NCBI RefSeq assembly: GCF_022581195.2
Contig: NC_061480.1
Span: forward strand, 7,139,479-7,203,478
Reading direction: 5' to 3'
Origin: Helicoverpa zea
Taxonomy: Eukaryota; Arthropoda; Insecta; Lepidoptera; Noctuidae
Length of the DNA: 64,000 bases
Position numbers and translations under genes: made by a program. Positions 43,371 through 55,020 of the stretch are shown piece after piece (within the stretch, counting starts at the first letter, position 1; every line of letters starts with the position of its first letter). The notes beneath the pieces are model-generated. The model worked only from the letters and a program-made list of their open reading frames with translations, ran no database searches and was not told the DNA's origin.

Positions 43371-43724
43371 TAGGGCCCCTGACTCCTGACAGAAATAGAA
43401 TCGCAGTAGCAGTTTTAACCTTAGCGGGCATTCTGCTACTAATATAAGACCAATCGTATTCCTACGACATGACATTCGATTGGTTTGCAATTGGTCTGCT
43501 AATTTGGTGATTTTGGTCTTTACGGTAGTTTGCTCTACAATCATTTGCAAACAAAAATGATTCATTTATTGAATGACAGAATAGGATAACAACGTTTATT
43601 TCAAAGAAAAAATAGCGGAACGCCACATACGCTTCAATCGTACCTAATTGAGTCGTGACGTGATTGAATCTCAGTCGAATGTGAATCGTATGTCGCTTAT
43701 GTATAATTAGGAGAATCGGGCCCC
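43371..43724 (-). mobile_element. gggcccgattctcc MITE (copy d)
   Basis: Opposite orientation, with a deleted 3' end (agaaatagaatcgcagtagc replaces the usual inverted end). It abuts copy e end-to-end at cggg|ccccgggggcccg, producing a ggcc-rich palindrome. Confidence 0.7.
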
Positions 43725-44123
43725 GGGGGCCCGATTCTCCTAATTTTACTTAAGCAACCTTCGATTGACGTTCGACTCGATTCGACTGAGATCCAATCCC
43801 GACTCGATTACGATTGAAGCGTATGTGGCATTCCGCTATTTTTTCTTTGAAATAAGCCTTTTTATCCTTTTCTGTCATTCAATAATGAATCATTTTGTCT
43901 GCAAATGATTTACGATTGCAAAATGATTGTACAGCAAACTACCGTATAGACCAAAATCATCAAAATAGCAGACCAATCGCACACCAATCAAATGTCAATC
44001 GAATACGATTGGTCTTTTATTAGTAGCAGAATGCCCGATATGGTTAAAACTGCTATTACGATCATATTGCGATTCGATTTCTATTCGATTTTGACATTAT
44101 TAACTTAGGAGAATCGGGGCCCT
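43725..44123 (+). mobile_element. gggcccgattctcc MITE (copy e)
   Basis: Near-identical to copy c. Ends GGGGGCCCGATTCTCC / GGAGAATCGGGGCCCT. Confidence 0.8.
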
Positions 44124-44127
44124 GTTT

Positions 44128-44215
44128 GGTATGGCATCTCGCAGTTCAGCCTAGGAGGCCGTGTACTGCTTAACCGGTCTTTTCTCTGCGGAGGCCTCCA
44201 GCCAGGGGGCCTAAC
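44128..44215 (-). mobile_element. Poly-A-ended retroposon tail (copy 3, partial)
   Basis: Reverse complement of the end of 2459-2662: ggtatggcatctcgcagttc, cctaggaggccgtgtactgc, ccggtcttttctctg. Cut after ggcctccagccaggggg. Confidence 0.6.
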
Positions 44216-44264
44216 GATTGATTTGAAGATCAATTTAAACAGACGGCAACGTGAGAAATTAAAA

Positions 44265-44515
44265 GAAAATCAATTCTTGCAACATTTTTGCTAATGTGAG
44301 AAAAACATGTCGGCTTGCTTTGTTATATGACTTTAAGTTTTGTGCAATGAAACACAAAAGGCAAAAGGGTTGTAAATCATAAAATAAATGCATGTTAAAA
44401 ATTTTGTAAATGTCCAACATTCCTGAATCTTTTGTTTGTGCTAATCCGCTCGGCGGCGTTGTTTGTCTATTGTTTTATTTTTTATGACCAAAGTTTGAAA
44501 CCGATAGTTAATAAA
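44265..44515 (+). repeat. Unknown repeat, copy 2 (uninterrupted)
   Basis: Continuous counterpart of 41560-41690 plus 43225-43330. Its continuity defines the insertion point of the LINE in copy 1. Confidence 0.6.
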
Positions 44516-44817
44516 AAATGTATACTTGTATAGGTATACCTATTTATTTTAAATCTTATATTAAAATCATTAAATCAAGCTTTTTAAAAACAATAATTTT
44601 AAATGACTGAATATCAAATACATATGTATTTACATTAACTTAATATTTTAACACGCATTATTTTGTTAAACGAAACGAACTTATTTTCTCAGATAAAATA
44701 TTGTAAGCTTGAGAAGCGTTGCCGAGTTTCAGAACATAGATTAACCCTGTAGTTCTACCCCTATACGCTATATATTGTTTTTTGATTTATTACTAGCCGT
44801 TTTCCCGCGGTTTCACC
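44516..44817. other. AT-rich spacer with Helitron 3' end
   Basis: 44793-44817 is the CTAG end of a minus-strand Helitron-like element (ctagccgttttcccgcgg), cut off by the next MITE fragment. Nothing else recognised. Confidence 0.4.
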
Positions 44818-45058
44818 TTCGATTGGTTTGCAATTGGTCTGGCATTTTGGTGATTTTGTTCTATATGGTAGTTTGCTCTACAATCATATTGCAATTGCAG
44901 ACAATGTCATTATTGAATCACAGAAATGGATAAAATGTTTATTTAAAAGAAAATATAGCAGAATGTCACATACGCTTCTTCAATCGTAATAATTGAGTCG
45001 TGATCGAATCTTAGTTGGATATCAATCCTATGAAGCTAAGTAAAATTAGCAGATGCGA
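44818..45058 (-). mobile_element. gggcccgattctcc MITE, diverged fragment (copy f)
   Basis: Minus-strand match (cgattggtttgcaattggtc; gtagtttgctctacaatcat; cacatacgcttc) with many differences, thus an older copy. Confidence 0.6.
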
Positions 45059-45649
45059 GCCATTGAAACTCGGCAGCAACTTTTAACGTGGTTTATTTCC
45101 GTATTGGTTCAAAAATATAGGTACTGTATAAATGCAAGTCTTCTTTTTGGCTTCTAATTTCGACAATTTGTTGATGAGATACAACGCTCCGTTCTTCAGC
45201 GCCATCTAGACATCAGCTCGAAAATAATAATAAAAATAGTTCAAATGTAAATGTAGCCCCGTGATGTAAGTTACATGTCGGGTTACATGATGTAACCCGA
45301 CATTTTTTATCTAAAATGTAAAAGTATTCAGTTAAAAAATACTTGGAAGTATTATTGGTACCGCGAACTTAAGTTGGTAAGATCACACCTTATATTTCTA
45401 ATTAACTAAGGTAAAATATATATATTTCATGTTTGAATTTTCCGCTTACAGTTAAAGCATCCACCTTAAGCAAGAATTAATTAGACGAACAACATACATC
45501 AATTTTCAGAACCATGTTGTGTGAGAACTATACAAGGCCTGATATATTTAGTTTTATTTACCTAACTAATGCATATAAAAGCTACTTTTATAATTATTTA
45601 TTTCTACAGAGTACAAAGTGAATTTAAATCAGTTTCGACTCGGATTTTC
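45059..45649. other. AT-rich spacer
   Basis: No gene; a short palindrome around gtaacccgacat near 45270-45305. Confidence 0.3.
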
Positions 45650-46400
45650 GGCAACTTGTTCTGTAACTTGCAACACTCTAGACACGTCTCAGTATTGCCA
45701 ACAGCGGAGATTTTCCCATTTTTTCGGGGAAATATGACTGTTTGAGTCTCAAATATATATAATGTACATGACATTCAATATTATATTTTAGCAGAATCCA
45801 CAATAAAAATAACATGTATTTGCATTAATTAATATATAAATAATTGTAAATAAGCCTGTTTACTCAGAACCTTGATGCTACTACATCGATTGATGTTTGA
45901 TGCTTTTCGATATAAATATTTCAGGGGAAATTTTTAAACAGGTTGCAACACTTGGTTCCCTGTGTTATTGCTCATTAGTCGTGTAGTGACCGGCGCGGGC
46001 GCGGGCGTGTCGCCACCACGCTACGCTACCACACAATTCGCGAGTGTTCGTTACTTTTGAAAACGTCTTCGGAGTCATGGTTACATTTTTATTCATATTT
46101 CATTTCAATTGTGTCTTGTTTTATAAGTGTATTCTTTTTCTTTTACTGCTATAATTTATTCTTTTTTTAATAATTACTTTAGTCGTTTTTTAAATACTTA
46201 AAATTTTTATAATATTTTGCGCATTACCTTCCGAGTGAGTGTGTGAAGTGCTAAGATGCAGTCGCTCCGGGGCAGCAGCTATATCGCGGTAAGTACATAG
46301 GTTAATACATTCAATAAGCATGTTCCGTCCTGGGTTAGAAGAAGAGAATTACCTCAGGTAATATTTGTATTTTTTAACATGTGTTTATAATTTTCTTTCT
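45650..46400 (+). promoter_or_regulatory. Duplicated promoter/first-exon block, copy 1
   Basis: Matches 47750-48370 in order: gcaactt..ttct..aacttgcaacac, gattttcccat..tt..ggg, gcctgtttactca, cgattgatgtttgatgc, aggttgcaacac, ttgctcattagtcgtgt, gaccggcgcgggcg, ttcgcgagtgttcgttactttt. It ends with gcagcagctatatcgcg|gtaagtacataggttaatac, a perfect splice-donor context. Offset between copies is about 2.0 kb. The GC patch around 45990-46060 fits a promoter. Confidence 0.6.
46256..46288 (+). CDS. Possible first coding exon (11 codons)
   Basis: ATG at 46256 reads MQSLRGSSYIA, then GCG|GTAAGT at 46289. In copy 2 the ATG is ATC and one extra G shifts the frame, so only copy 1 can encode it. The phase-0 end does not fit the exon at 49492. 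The exon may therefore be untranslated or belong to an unseen gene. Confidence 0.25.
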
Positions 46401-46892
46401 AGAGTAATTGGATAATGTGGAAACCCTCATTACACTTCACTTGTTAATTTATCACTTCTTGTAAATCTATCTGATATAAAATAATATCTAATATAATCTA
46501 GATATAAAATTATAACTAAAACTGTGAATGCATTTATTTTCCATAAGTTTATTATTGTGTGATGCAAGCAAGATGCAAGTCTTTTCTTGTTAGCTCAGGA
46601 TTTTATAATTAAAGTTGGTTCTCATATAAATATGTACAAACGTTAAAGGTCAAACGTTATGTCTTTAATTTTGTCTATTGTTCAATAATTGTTTAATTTG
46701 TCTCTCATCGCCAATTTATATCTTAAAAGCAAGAATACATATTTCAATTTTCTACCGGCGGCGGCGGCGGCCATTTTGTCGTGAACATTATTCTCTCTAA
46801 CTAACATAACAAAATTAAATAAATAACCAATTTCAAACTTTTTTTAGATCTAGAATAATGTAGATACCTACGTATAGTGTAAATGTTTCATA
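46401..46892. other. AT-rich spacer
   Basis: Includes a short ggcggcggcggcc patch near 46756. No gene seen. Confidence 0.3.
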
Positions 46893-47060
46893 TCTATACT
46901 ATAATATTATAAAGCTAAAGAGTTTGTTTGTTCGAACGCGTTAATCTCAGGAACACCTGGTTCTCTGGCTCATTTATCGAGAAAGGCTATAGGCTACTTT
47001 TTATCCCGGTACGGGAAGTAGTTCCCAAGGGATGCGGGTGAAACCGCTGGCAGAAGCTAG
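46893..47060 (+). mobile_element. Helitron-like element, 168 bp
   Basis: Starts TCTATACTATAATATTATAA, ends gcagaagCTAG before T. Same short family as 26398-26589. Confidence 0.65.
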
Positions 47061-47749
47061 TTACTTCTATGCAGTTTAGCGACATAGATACATTATTATG
47101 TGCTTATAGGTACCTACCTACTCGGCTATTCTTTTCAAACCTATTTTGTTTATCTCATATATCAAAAACGTGATGGAGACAAGACAATACCTTTTCTGTA
47201 ATATACCTAATTTAACAAAATTGAAATATTTTCTTTTTGTCTGTACCGTAAAGATGGTAGGTAATATATTATGTCCTCCAGCGGCGAAAGTTTCACACTC
47301 TTTGATTGATGTTTTGTTAAAATTATGTAACGATGACTGTATATAAACAATTAACTATTCCGCCATTTCTCGACGAAATGGCGAGAGACGGCGTTTTTTT
47401 TCTGAATGTAGGTAGCCTATTTCACTCGCGGATAATGTAGCTTACCAAACCTGAAGAAATTTTCAAATTGGTTCATAACTTTCGGAGCTTCGAAGGTACA
47501 AACAAAAATAAAATATGATTCCTTTTATGGTACCTATGATAATGAAACAGTCTTATTGACAATATTTTAATACTAATTAATTAATTAAAGTTAAAATTTA
47601 CACCAAGGCGCTTTACATTTGAATAGTGTATAGGTAGTAGGTCGACAGAGCTAGAGAAGCAGATATTTATTCCTATTATGTACCTACATAGATATTTTGT
47701 AGAATGTAGATCTAGTAATGAGACTGCGAAGTGTAAACTTTAGGCAACT
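47061..47749. other. Spacer between duplicated promoter blocks
   Basis: AT-rich; a 66-codon plus-strand ORF at 47146-47346 has no recognisable motif. Not annotated as a gene. Confidence 0.3.
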
Positions 47750-48370
47750 CGGCTTTTCTTCTGCAACATGCAACACTAGAGGCGCCTTACAGTGTCGCCA
47801 ACCCCAGAGAATTTCCCATTTATTCTGGGAAAAACTACTGTTTGAGTCTCGAATACTTGTACTTTTAATATTATTTTTTTGAAACTCTGCAGGTAATTTT
47901 AACAATTACAAATTAAGAATAAACCTGTTTACTCAAAACCTTAATACTATTACCTCGATTGATGTTTGACGCCTACAGGATTAGAATAAGAATTATGTAT
48001 CCAGGGTTTTCTATCTATATGTATATTTCAGGTAAAATTTTTGAAACAGGTCGCAACACTTCGTTCCCCGTGTAATTGCTCATTAGTCGTGTGTGTAGTG
48101 ACCGGCGCGGGCGTGACGCTACCACACACATTCGCGAGTCGCGAGTGTTCGTTACTTTTGAATGCGTCTGTGGAGTCATAGTTACATTTTTAGTAATTTC
48201 AATTCTGTCTTGTGTTTCTAAGTTATTTAGTGTTTTTATTTGTATTTTTAAGTGTTTACAGTGAAGTGCTGAGATCCAGTCGCGCCGGGGGCAGCAGCTA
48301 TATCGCGGTAAGTACATAGGTTAATACATTCACTAAGCATGTTCCATCCTGTATTACCTGAGGTAATTTT
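47750..48370 (+). promoter_or_regulatory. Duplicated promoter/first-exon block, copy 2
   Basis: Second copy of 45650-46400, ending at donor GCG|GTAAGT (48308). The would-be start codon is ATC at 48274 and the exon has a 1-bp insertion, so it can only act as a non-coding exon. It lies about 1.1 kb upstream of the Myb/SANT-like gene and could be one of two alternative promoters for it (inference). Confidence 0.5.
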
Positions 48371-49190
48371 CCTGCATTGGTGTTTTTATTCAAACAGGTT
48401 TTTTTAGGTACCATCATTATAATTCACTTGTTAATCTATCACTTCGCCAAAAGGTTCGTCTTTTACATTAGTAGATGCAATTCATCCTCGAACTTAGCAA
48501 GAATTTCAATACACTGTGTATCTGTATAGAGTTCTCGTTTGACCCGATATCGAGTGCACCGTGGCACGGAGACTGTAAAACCTTGACTTTTCAAGTAAAC
48601 ATAAAATAAATGCATTTTAAAATACCCATCGCTTGATTAGCGATTGTGTTACTCTGTCTATCGCCATCAGTGAAAGCCAGTCAGTGTCTTTTTGTGCAAC
48701 TTAGTAGGTACTTTCTTTTCTTTTTAAATCAGGATTTATTTATTAAAATAGATTTTTGGTCAGTGGGTCGTCTTAGGGAAAATATTAACGTTAAAACGAA
48801 TAAAAATGTCTCTCGCGATTCTGTAACAAACACATCATCGATGCTAACAACGACGAGTTCCCAAATGTCGCATCGAAGACGTAGCTTTTAAATTGATAAA
48901 AACCGTATTCACTTAGCTAAACAATTCGTCGACGATCTGCTGGACAGCGATGCCGATGATGGGTAGGATGTTTGCAGTGTTGCCAAGTTTCATTAAATAT
49001 AATCGAGATAATCTCGACTAACATTTTTTGAAGTGATTTCAACTTCTTAAATCAATATTAATGCACAATACGTATGTACGTGATATTATGTTTCATTAAT
49101 TATGCAACAAACAAATGATTAATTAACTAAGTCATTTTCGATTTGGAAAATAACGATTCAGATTTTTGACATTTGTAATTGTAGGTTATA
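48371..49190 (+). other. Spacer with possible decayed coding segment
   Basis: About 48780-48963 reads NVSRDSVTNTSSML..SQMSHRRRSF, a TAA, then DKNRIHLAKQFVDDLLDSDADDG and a stop in the same frame. The composition looks coding-like but is interrupted and unrecognised. It lies between the promoter-like block and the Myb/SANT-like gene. Confidence 0.25.
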
Positions 49191-49405
49191 TTTTATAGTC
49201 TGTGTTCAGGTGTTCAGTTCTTGCTATTTCAAATTTCAAAAGTATTCAAAACAAACAACTTAGTCTCAGCTTATAAGAGTTTTTGTTATCAAAACGAGAA
49301 AGCTCCAAGTGGTTTTAAGTTGCTGGTGTACTTAAGTAAAGATCCTACCTTACAGAATGGCATCCTACATGTTCTTTGTTTAAGTTTGGTTTCCAATCTA
49401 TCGAA

Positions 49406-50987
49406 AGTAAGTACACAGTAACATTTCTATTTAAATATACAACATAGTTTTTGGAATTACTGTCTATGTAACCAACATGTTTATCTTTTAGTGTCTCGCA
49501 ACGCAATGCCTTCACTGAATCCAATAATGCTAGAAAAGCTTGTAAGATTTTTGAAGAAAACCGTGGTTGACTATGGTCGTCAGGCATGGTCCGAAATAAC
49601 TACAGCCCTGAACAGTGATGCTAGTGGGTATACATCGGAACAATGGTGTAAGGTTGGTAATTATATGTACTGATTGTGTGTATATGTATATCTTCCACAG
49701 TATACTTTTACATTGACTACTCCATTACCAAATTAGTATTATCTACACATCTACAGGCTTGTATGTATAAAAACTTTGTTAATTGCAATGGATAGTAAAA
49801 AAATCAGGCAAGTAGTTTTATTTAGCTAATTAATACATCACATAATATAATTTTTACTTGTGCTGCAGTACTGGACGGACAAAAAAGGAGCAATTAAGAG
49901 AAAGTCTGGCTTAATTGCAGCCACGAGCCAGCGTCCTGGTGGTGGCATAGACAATTTGCCTGAACTCAGCAACCTGGCAGTGGACGGTGAAGTCAGCATT
50001 TTATGTGCAAGTTTATTTTGTCAATTTAATGAGTGCATCTATTTTAATTACAAATTAAATTATTATAAACATTCTGGTTTCAGAATATTGCCCCTCCAGT
50101 AGAGCAGCCGGCTGATCGAAGTGAGGTTCTTGATAGCGAGTCAGGCCATGAAATGAAATGGGTAATATTTGTTTATTCTTTTATTTTTAAAGAAAAGTTA
50201 TAACAATCTTCATGTACAATAATTTTGTTGAACACTGGTACCCAAAGTAAGATTTAACTTGTGGTGGTATGGGTACCAGGACTCTCATTATTAATTTCCA
50301 CAGATAGTTTATAGTGGATTTGTCATAATGTGTGTTTGTGTGAGTGTGTCTCTCTCTCTGTGTTCGTGTGTATGTTTATTTATCAAATTTTCACTACATG
50401 TTTCTACCTATTATAAATGTTATCTTGAATGTTAAAAGAACCTAACACAATATTTCATTCCAGTCTAATTTTGTTGCTGTTGATCCGAGACAATCTGAAC
50501 CAGCAAAGTATGCTCAAAGTCCAGAAGCTGTACAATAGGGTATTATTATTGATACTATTTTAAGGAAACAAACAGCAACTTAAACACTATGTTTTCAGGT
50601 TTCATTTACTGCCAATAAGACCTGCACCACAACCAAATGATGTTTTGGAAACAGGCAATCAGAGTAAGTTGCATTGTCTAAACAAAAAAATTGCATTGCA
50701 TTTTAACTCTGCAGTAGGACACCATAGTTCTTGATTTATTTTTATTCAATGAGATATGAATAAATACATTGTTAATTGCAGCTCTGACTCACCGTGTCCA
50801 GTTGTCTCCGCGTCAGTCTGCAACGTGCCGGCGACTGCTGAGAAGGTCACCTCCGTCACAACGCCGCTCTGAAATGGTTAGCCTCACAAAGCGATTCCTA
50901 GCCATTGAAGAACGTAGAGCAAATGCAGAGCTCCAGTTTACACAAGCAATAAGTCGGCAAGTAGACGGCCAACAGGCTCGGATCTAG
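49406..50987 (+). CDS. Myb/SANT-like DNA-binding protein, seven exons, 225 aa
   Basis: join(49406,49492..49652,49869..49991,50084..50161,50464..50507,50599..50663,50782..50987) totals 678 nt in one frame. The start codon is split: A is the last base of a 5' exon ending TATCGAAA|GTAAGT, TG follows acceptor CTTTTAG. Residues 15-75 form a Myb/SANT-like helix-turn-helix domain (LEKLVRFLKKTVVDYGRQAW; WCK|YWTDKKGAIKRKSG, with the spaced Trp residues). The middle is Pro-rich. The C-terminus (SEMVSLTKRFLAIEERRANA) is a charged helix as in zeste/Harbinger-accessory proteins. Donors and acceptors are consensus except the exon 3 donor GAA|GTCAGC, chosen because the stronger GACG|GTGAAG gives a stop. AATAAA follows at about 51082. 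Probably a nuclear regulator, host or domesticated from a transposon. Confidence 0.75.
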
Positions 50988-51205
50988 ATACAGTTGGTAG
51001 TGCCATAATAGATTATATAAATTGATAAAATATATGTTTAATTGTTATTTTTATTTCAGGGTTACATACACTATTTATGTAAATAAAATCTTAATAAATG
51101 TTTAATTAAAATATGCATTTATTTATCAATTTGATTACATAATGATTATATTACAATGACTTTTCCTAGGTACATGCTATTTTGTTAGACTATTTATATA
51201 CTATA

Positions 51206-51401
51206 CTAGCCGTTTTCCCGCGGTTTCACCCGCGACCCGTGGGAGCTACTGCCCGCACCGGGATAAAATATAGCCTATGTTACTCGCAGATAATATAGCT
51301 TTCCAATGGTGAAAGAATATTTAAAATTGGTTTAGTAGTTTTTGAGTTTATCCATTACAACCAAACAAACAAAGTTTTCCTCTTCATAATATTAGTATAG
51401 A
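51206..51401 (-). mobile_element. Helitron-like element, 196 bp
   Basis: Minus orientation: starts TCTATACTAATATTATGAAG (51401) and ends CTAG (51206) next to ccgttttcccgcgg. Confidence 0.7.
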
Positions 51402-51807
51402 TATTATCTTCATGTAAGACATTTTACATAAGATTAGAAGTTTAATAAAAAAACATGAAGTATATGAACAAACTGGCTTACAACCTAAATCTAATTAAGT
51501 ACCTAGCTTTCCTCATGTTCTTTGGGCCAAACCATTGATATCAAAGTTCTATCAATACACCAATGGTTCAAGGCATTTTGAACTTTTCATAAAATCTAAC
51601 AAAAAGATAAACACCTACTTTTCTCTGGGAGCTTGCCTTTTATTAGTATTTTGAGAAAATCTAATGTACATATGAACTATGTTTGGGTGGTTGATGGCAA
51701 TTATAACATTTCTCATAGCCCTCGAGGCAGATGCTTGCGAGATATTGTCTTTGTATTCACAATCATTTTTTGGTAACTGCCACTAGCGAATTTTAAATAT
51801 AATTAAC
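51402..51807. other. 3' flank of the Myb/SANT-like gene
   Basis: No gene or repeat recognised. Confidence 0.3.
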
Positions 51808-51989
51808 TTGCTGTTTTCCCGCGGTTTTACCCGCGTCCCGTGGGAGCTACTGCCCGCACCGGGATAAAATATAGCGTATGTTACCCGCAGATAATGTAGC
51901 TTTCTAATGATGAAAGAATATTTAAAATCGGACCAGTAGTTTTTGATTACAACCAAACAAAGTTTTCCTCTTCATAATATTAGTATAGA
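51808..51989 (-). mobile_element. Helitron-like element, second tandem neighbour
   Basis: Close relative of 51206-51401 (same gtgggagctactgcccgcac core), with its CTAG end mutated to CAAG-type sequence. Confidence 0.6.
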
Positions 51990-52225
51990 TTAATAAACAA
52001 AAAGTTTTATTATGTTGTTTTTTTAGGATAGGTATAACAATAAGACCAAACATGTGATCGAGTGCTAATCTAGATTTAGGTAATTAGTATCAGACTAAAT
52101 ACTTTGATTTGATAAATACTTGATTAATAAATTCAGATGCCTATGAGAAAGCTACATTACCCCAACTTATAAAATCCGCAGTATTTTCTATGATAAAAGT
52201 CTCTGAAAAATACTTCACAAGTCAC

Positions 52226-52620
52226 CAAACTATTCCCATTTTTTTTTGTAGGCTCTTAAACAAAACCTTAAATTCCTTACCTCGCTGCGACAGTTCTTTC
52301 ATCAAAATGCAGCATATATTTCAAAAATGATGAGATTTAAGTGCTCTTAACATTTTTTTTAAACTAGGATCAATTTTCACTAAGTCTGGCATAAAATAAG
52401 ATTTTTTTTAAAAGTAAGTTTTATTCTATTTAAAAGTGCCCAGCTAAAGATATATGGTCGTATAAATGTCGGAATATTAATATAATGGTTAGTTAACACT
52501 GTTTTGTTGAACTCTCATATTTAAGTAAAAATGTATTTTATTGAAAATGCGAAGGTGCCTGTTCATTGTCGCATGATATCAGTGTAATGACACTTATTGC
52601 TATAACTTTTTTATAAGTTG
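52226..52620 (+). repeat. AT-rich inverted repeat family, copy 1
   Basis: From ttttttttgtaggc through aaccttaaattccttacctc to gaaaatgcgaaggtgcctgt and gcatgatatcagtgtaat. The reverse complement is at 55900-56305 and a diverged direct copy at 57225-57612. Either termini of one 4-kb element (52226-56305) or three copies of a repeat. Confidence 0.65.
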
Positions 52621-53041
52621 TGTAGAAAGTCGAGTCCAGTTTATAAGAAAGTTACAAAAAAACATGAAATATATAAAAAAAGAAAAGATGAACAGTCATT
52701 CGAAGTAGACTGAAAATCAGCACTTCATTTGTAAGCTCAAATTTACAGAAGGTAGCACCCATTTTCAATTTTTAATTAATTTACATGGGACATAGTTAAT
52801 TGTTACTGACTGCATGCCATGAATATTGCATCATAAGTAAGATTATTTGTCTGATTGAATCGCCCTTATTCCTGCAAGATTCTTAAATTAAATTAGAATT
52901 CTCAATTTCCTAGAAAAATAATCTAAACATGAAATTCAATAATCAATAAGTTTTTTAGCGAGAGTTGTAATCATCCTGATGAGAAAAATGCTTGTTATAT
53001 GATTTCTGAATGTTACTTAATTTTGTACTTACTGAATAAGT
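52621..53041. other. AT-rich spacer
   Basis: Nothing recognised. Confidence 0.3.
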
Positions 53042-53049
53042 GCTGACGT

Positions 53050-54061
53050 CAGTGGCGGATTAAGAGTATCCGAGGCCCTAAGCACAGAGCCTGTGTAGAC
53101 CCCCTATTACTTAAATGGAAATAGAAGGTTGAAGAAATTGACCGAGCAAAGCGAGAGTGATGCACTGTAGTTTCAAATGCGCGAGCGAAGCGAGCGCGAA
53201 ATTTTTTTCGGACTCGTACGGAGGTAAAATTTATCCCAAACGTACTTAATTTTTTGTTTGTTGACAAATGCAAAAACGAAGGCACATAGTTTCTGAATAC
53301 GCGAGCGAAGCGAGCGCGAAATTTTAATTATTTTTATTATAAACTCAGAACCAAAATTACGTACAATGTAGCCCAAACGTACTTAACTTTTAATTTGTTG
53401 ACAAATGTAAAAACGAGGACATATAGTTTTTGAAAACGCGAGCGAAGCGAGCGGGAAATCTTGATTATGTTTTAAGACTCAGAACTAAAATTTCGTAAAA
53501 GGGCTACATTTCAAACCTTCATTTCTTTCTGTTGGACAAGTAAGATGGATAACGTAAGATCGATAACAACGTCCGCGGACTTAACCGGTGGTCCGCGGAC
53601 CACTTGGAATGCCTCCAGGCACCACCAGCCCACCACCACCAGGACCACTGATCTAAAGCATCCAAAATTTTCGGATATGTTTGTTATATTGCACTCGTAG
53701 TTACAGCGTGAGCTTCCCAACGACTGTACGATAGCGACTTCGGAACGCTATCGTTGCCTATTAATTCTTTGCCCAACGATGAGTAGAAGCCGAAAAAAAA
53801 TTGTATAACAACTGCACAATTGAAAAAAAAAATCACTGCGATCGTACAACAATCTACAGCACTGCGACCAATCAAGTTTAGAGGCGGGGGTGTATGAAGG
53901 GTCACTCCCGAACTGCTCGCGCCTTGTGATTTCGGATATATTGTGGATGAATCTCGATAAAATGTAGGTATAAAATGAAACGCCAGCAGAGGATGGAGGC
54001 CCCTGGAGAACAGGGGCCCCAAGCACGTGCTTGTTGTGCTTATAGAGTTAATCCGCCACTG
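53050..54061. mobile_element. Non-autonomous hAT-type element, 1,012 bp
   Basis: Ends CAGTGGCGGATTAA / TTAATCCGCCACTG, flanked by gctgacgt at 53042-53049 and 54062-54069. An 8-bp duplication and CAGTGGCGGAT ends fit hAT elements. The interior has tandem repeats, a gtccgcgga inverted repeat near 53570-53600, and frames on the minus strand without transposase motifs. Unlike the autonomous hAT at 16455, the ends start CAG, so a different family mobilised it. Confidence 0.85.
53170..53460 (-). repeat. Three ~120-137-bp tandem units in the hAT element
   Basis: Each unit carries gcgagcgaagcgagcg (53181, 53301, 53438), cccaaacgtactta and ttgttgacaaatg. Decayed order and unequal spacing. Confidence 0.8.
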
Positions 54062-54069
54062 GCTGACGT

Positions 54070-55020
54070 CATATACCTATGCATATTATATCAGGAATAA
54101 GAAATGCCATTTAGTTATGTAGTAAAAGTTTTCAAAACTTGATTTTATAGATTTTTAGAGTAAATTGCAACCATTCTTATTAGAAAAAGTCTTACCTACC
54201 TACTAGACAATTTCTTAATACTGATTGCATATTATATCAGAAATAAGGCATGATGTCTTGTGATGCTTAATATTTTCTTTGGAGTTAGATAAATATTTAT
54301 TTGCATAAAACATAGGTAATTGTTATTTTTAATGAACTGAGTCCTTACATTTATTATAAATGTCATGATGAATTTAGTTCTCTTTCCTTATCTATATAAA
54401 AAAATGGTTTTTTTTTTTTTTTTTTACCTAATAGAACCACATTTTCAGGTGCAATTCACAAAATTACCAGCAAAAGTGTTAACTTGATTTACCTTATAGA
54501 TCTTTTGAGAAAATTGCATCTTCATCATTCTTATAAAAGCTTATTGAAGCTTATTAGGTACACAATTTATGAATATACAACTAATGTATTGGGTAAGGGG
54601 TAAGTAGTCAGTTTATTTAGCTTACCCAGCTGTTCTATCAAGAATGAGATAGGTTCATAATTTTTATATGACTAATGTCATAAGTAGATTTAGCTTTCTG
54701 TATCAAAATACATATAATAACATCTGTAGGTAGGTACGCTTTACTAGCAGGATACCTAAACCTAGTAATTCCTAATGCTAAACAAATTATTTTAAAAACA
54801 CTAGAAAAGCACTCACGTAAATATCATTATAAGACTTTTCTAACAAGTCTAAACACAGCTATGTTACCTACTACGTTCCATCAAGAAGATCTAATTCATA
54901 TCTTCCGGCTCCAATCTCCATCATCTGATCACTTGAACAATACTAAAACTATTGTTCCTATTGACATCAGAACTACATACAGCTACCAATAGTTCATATT
55001 TTCCTGCTACTAAGATAACA
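54070..55020. other. AT-rich spacer
   Basis: Poly-T run at about 54407-54424. No gene seen. Confidence 0.3.

Noticed and set aside
53565..53605. gtccgcgga inverted repeat as a terminator or operator
   Set aside because: No gene ends here and the element context explains it as internal structure of a non-autonomous hAT.
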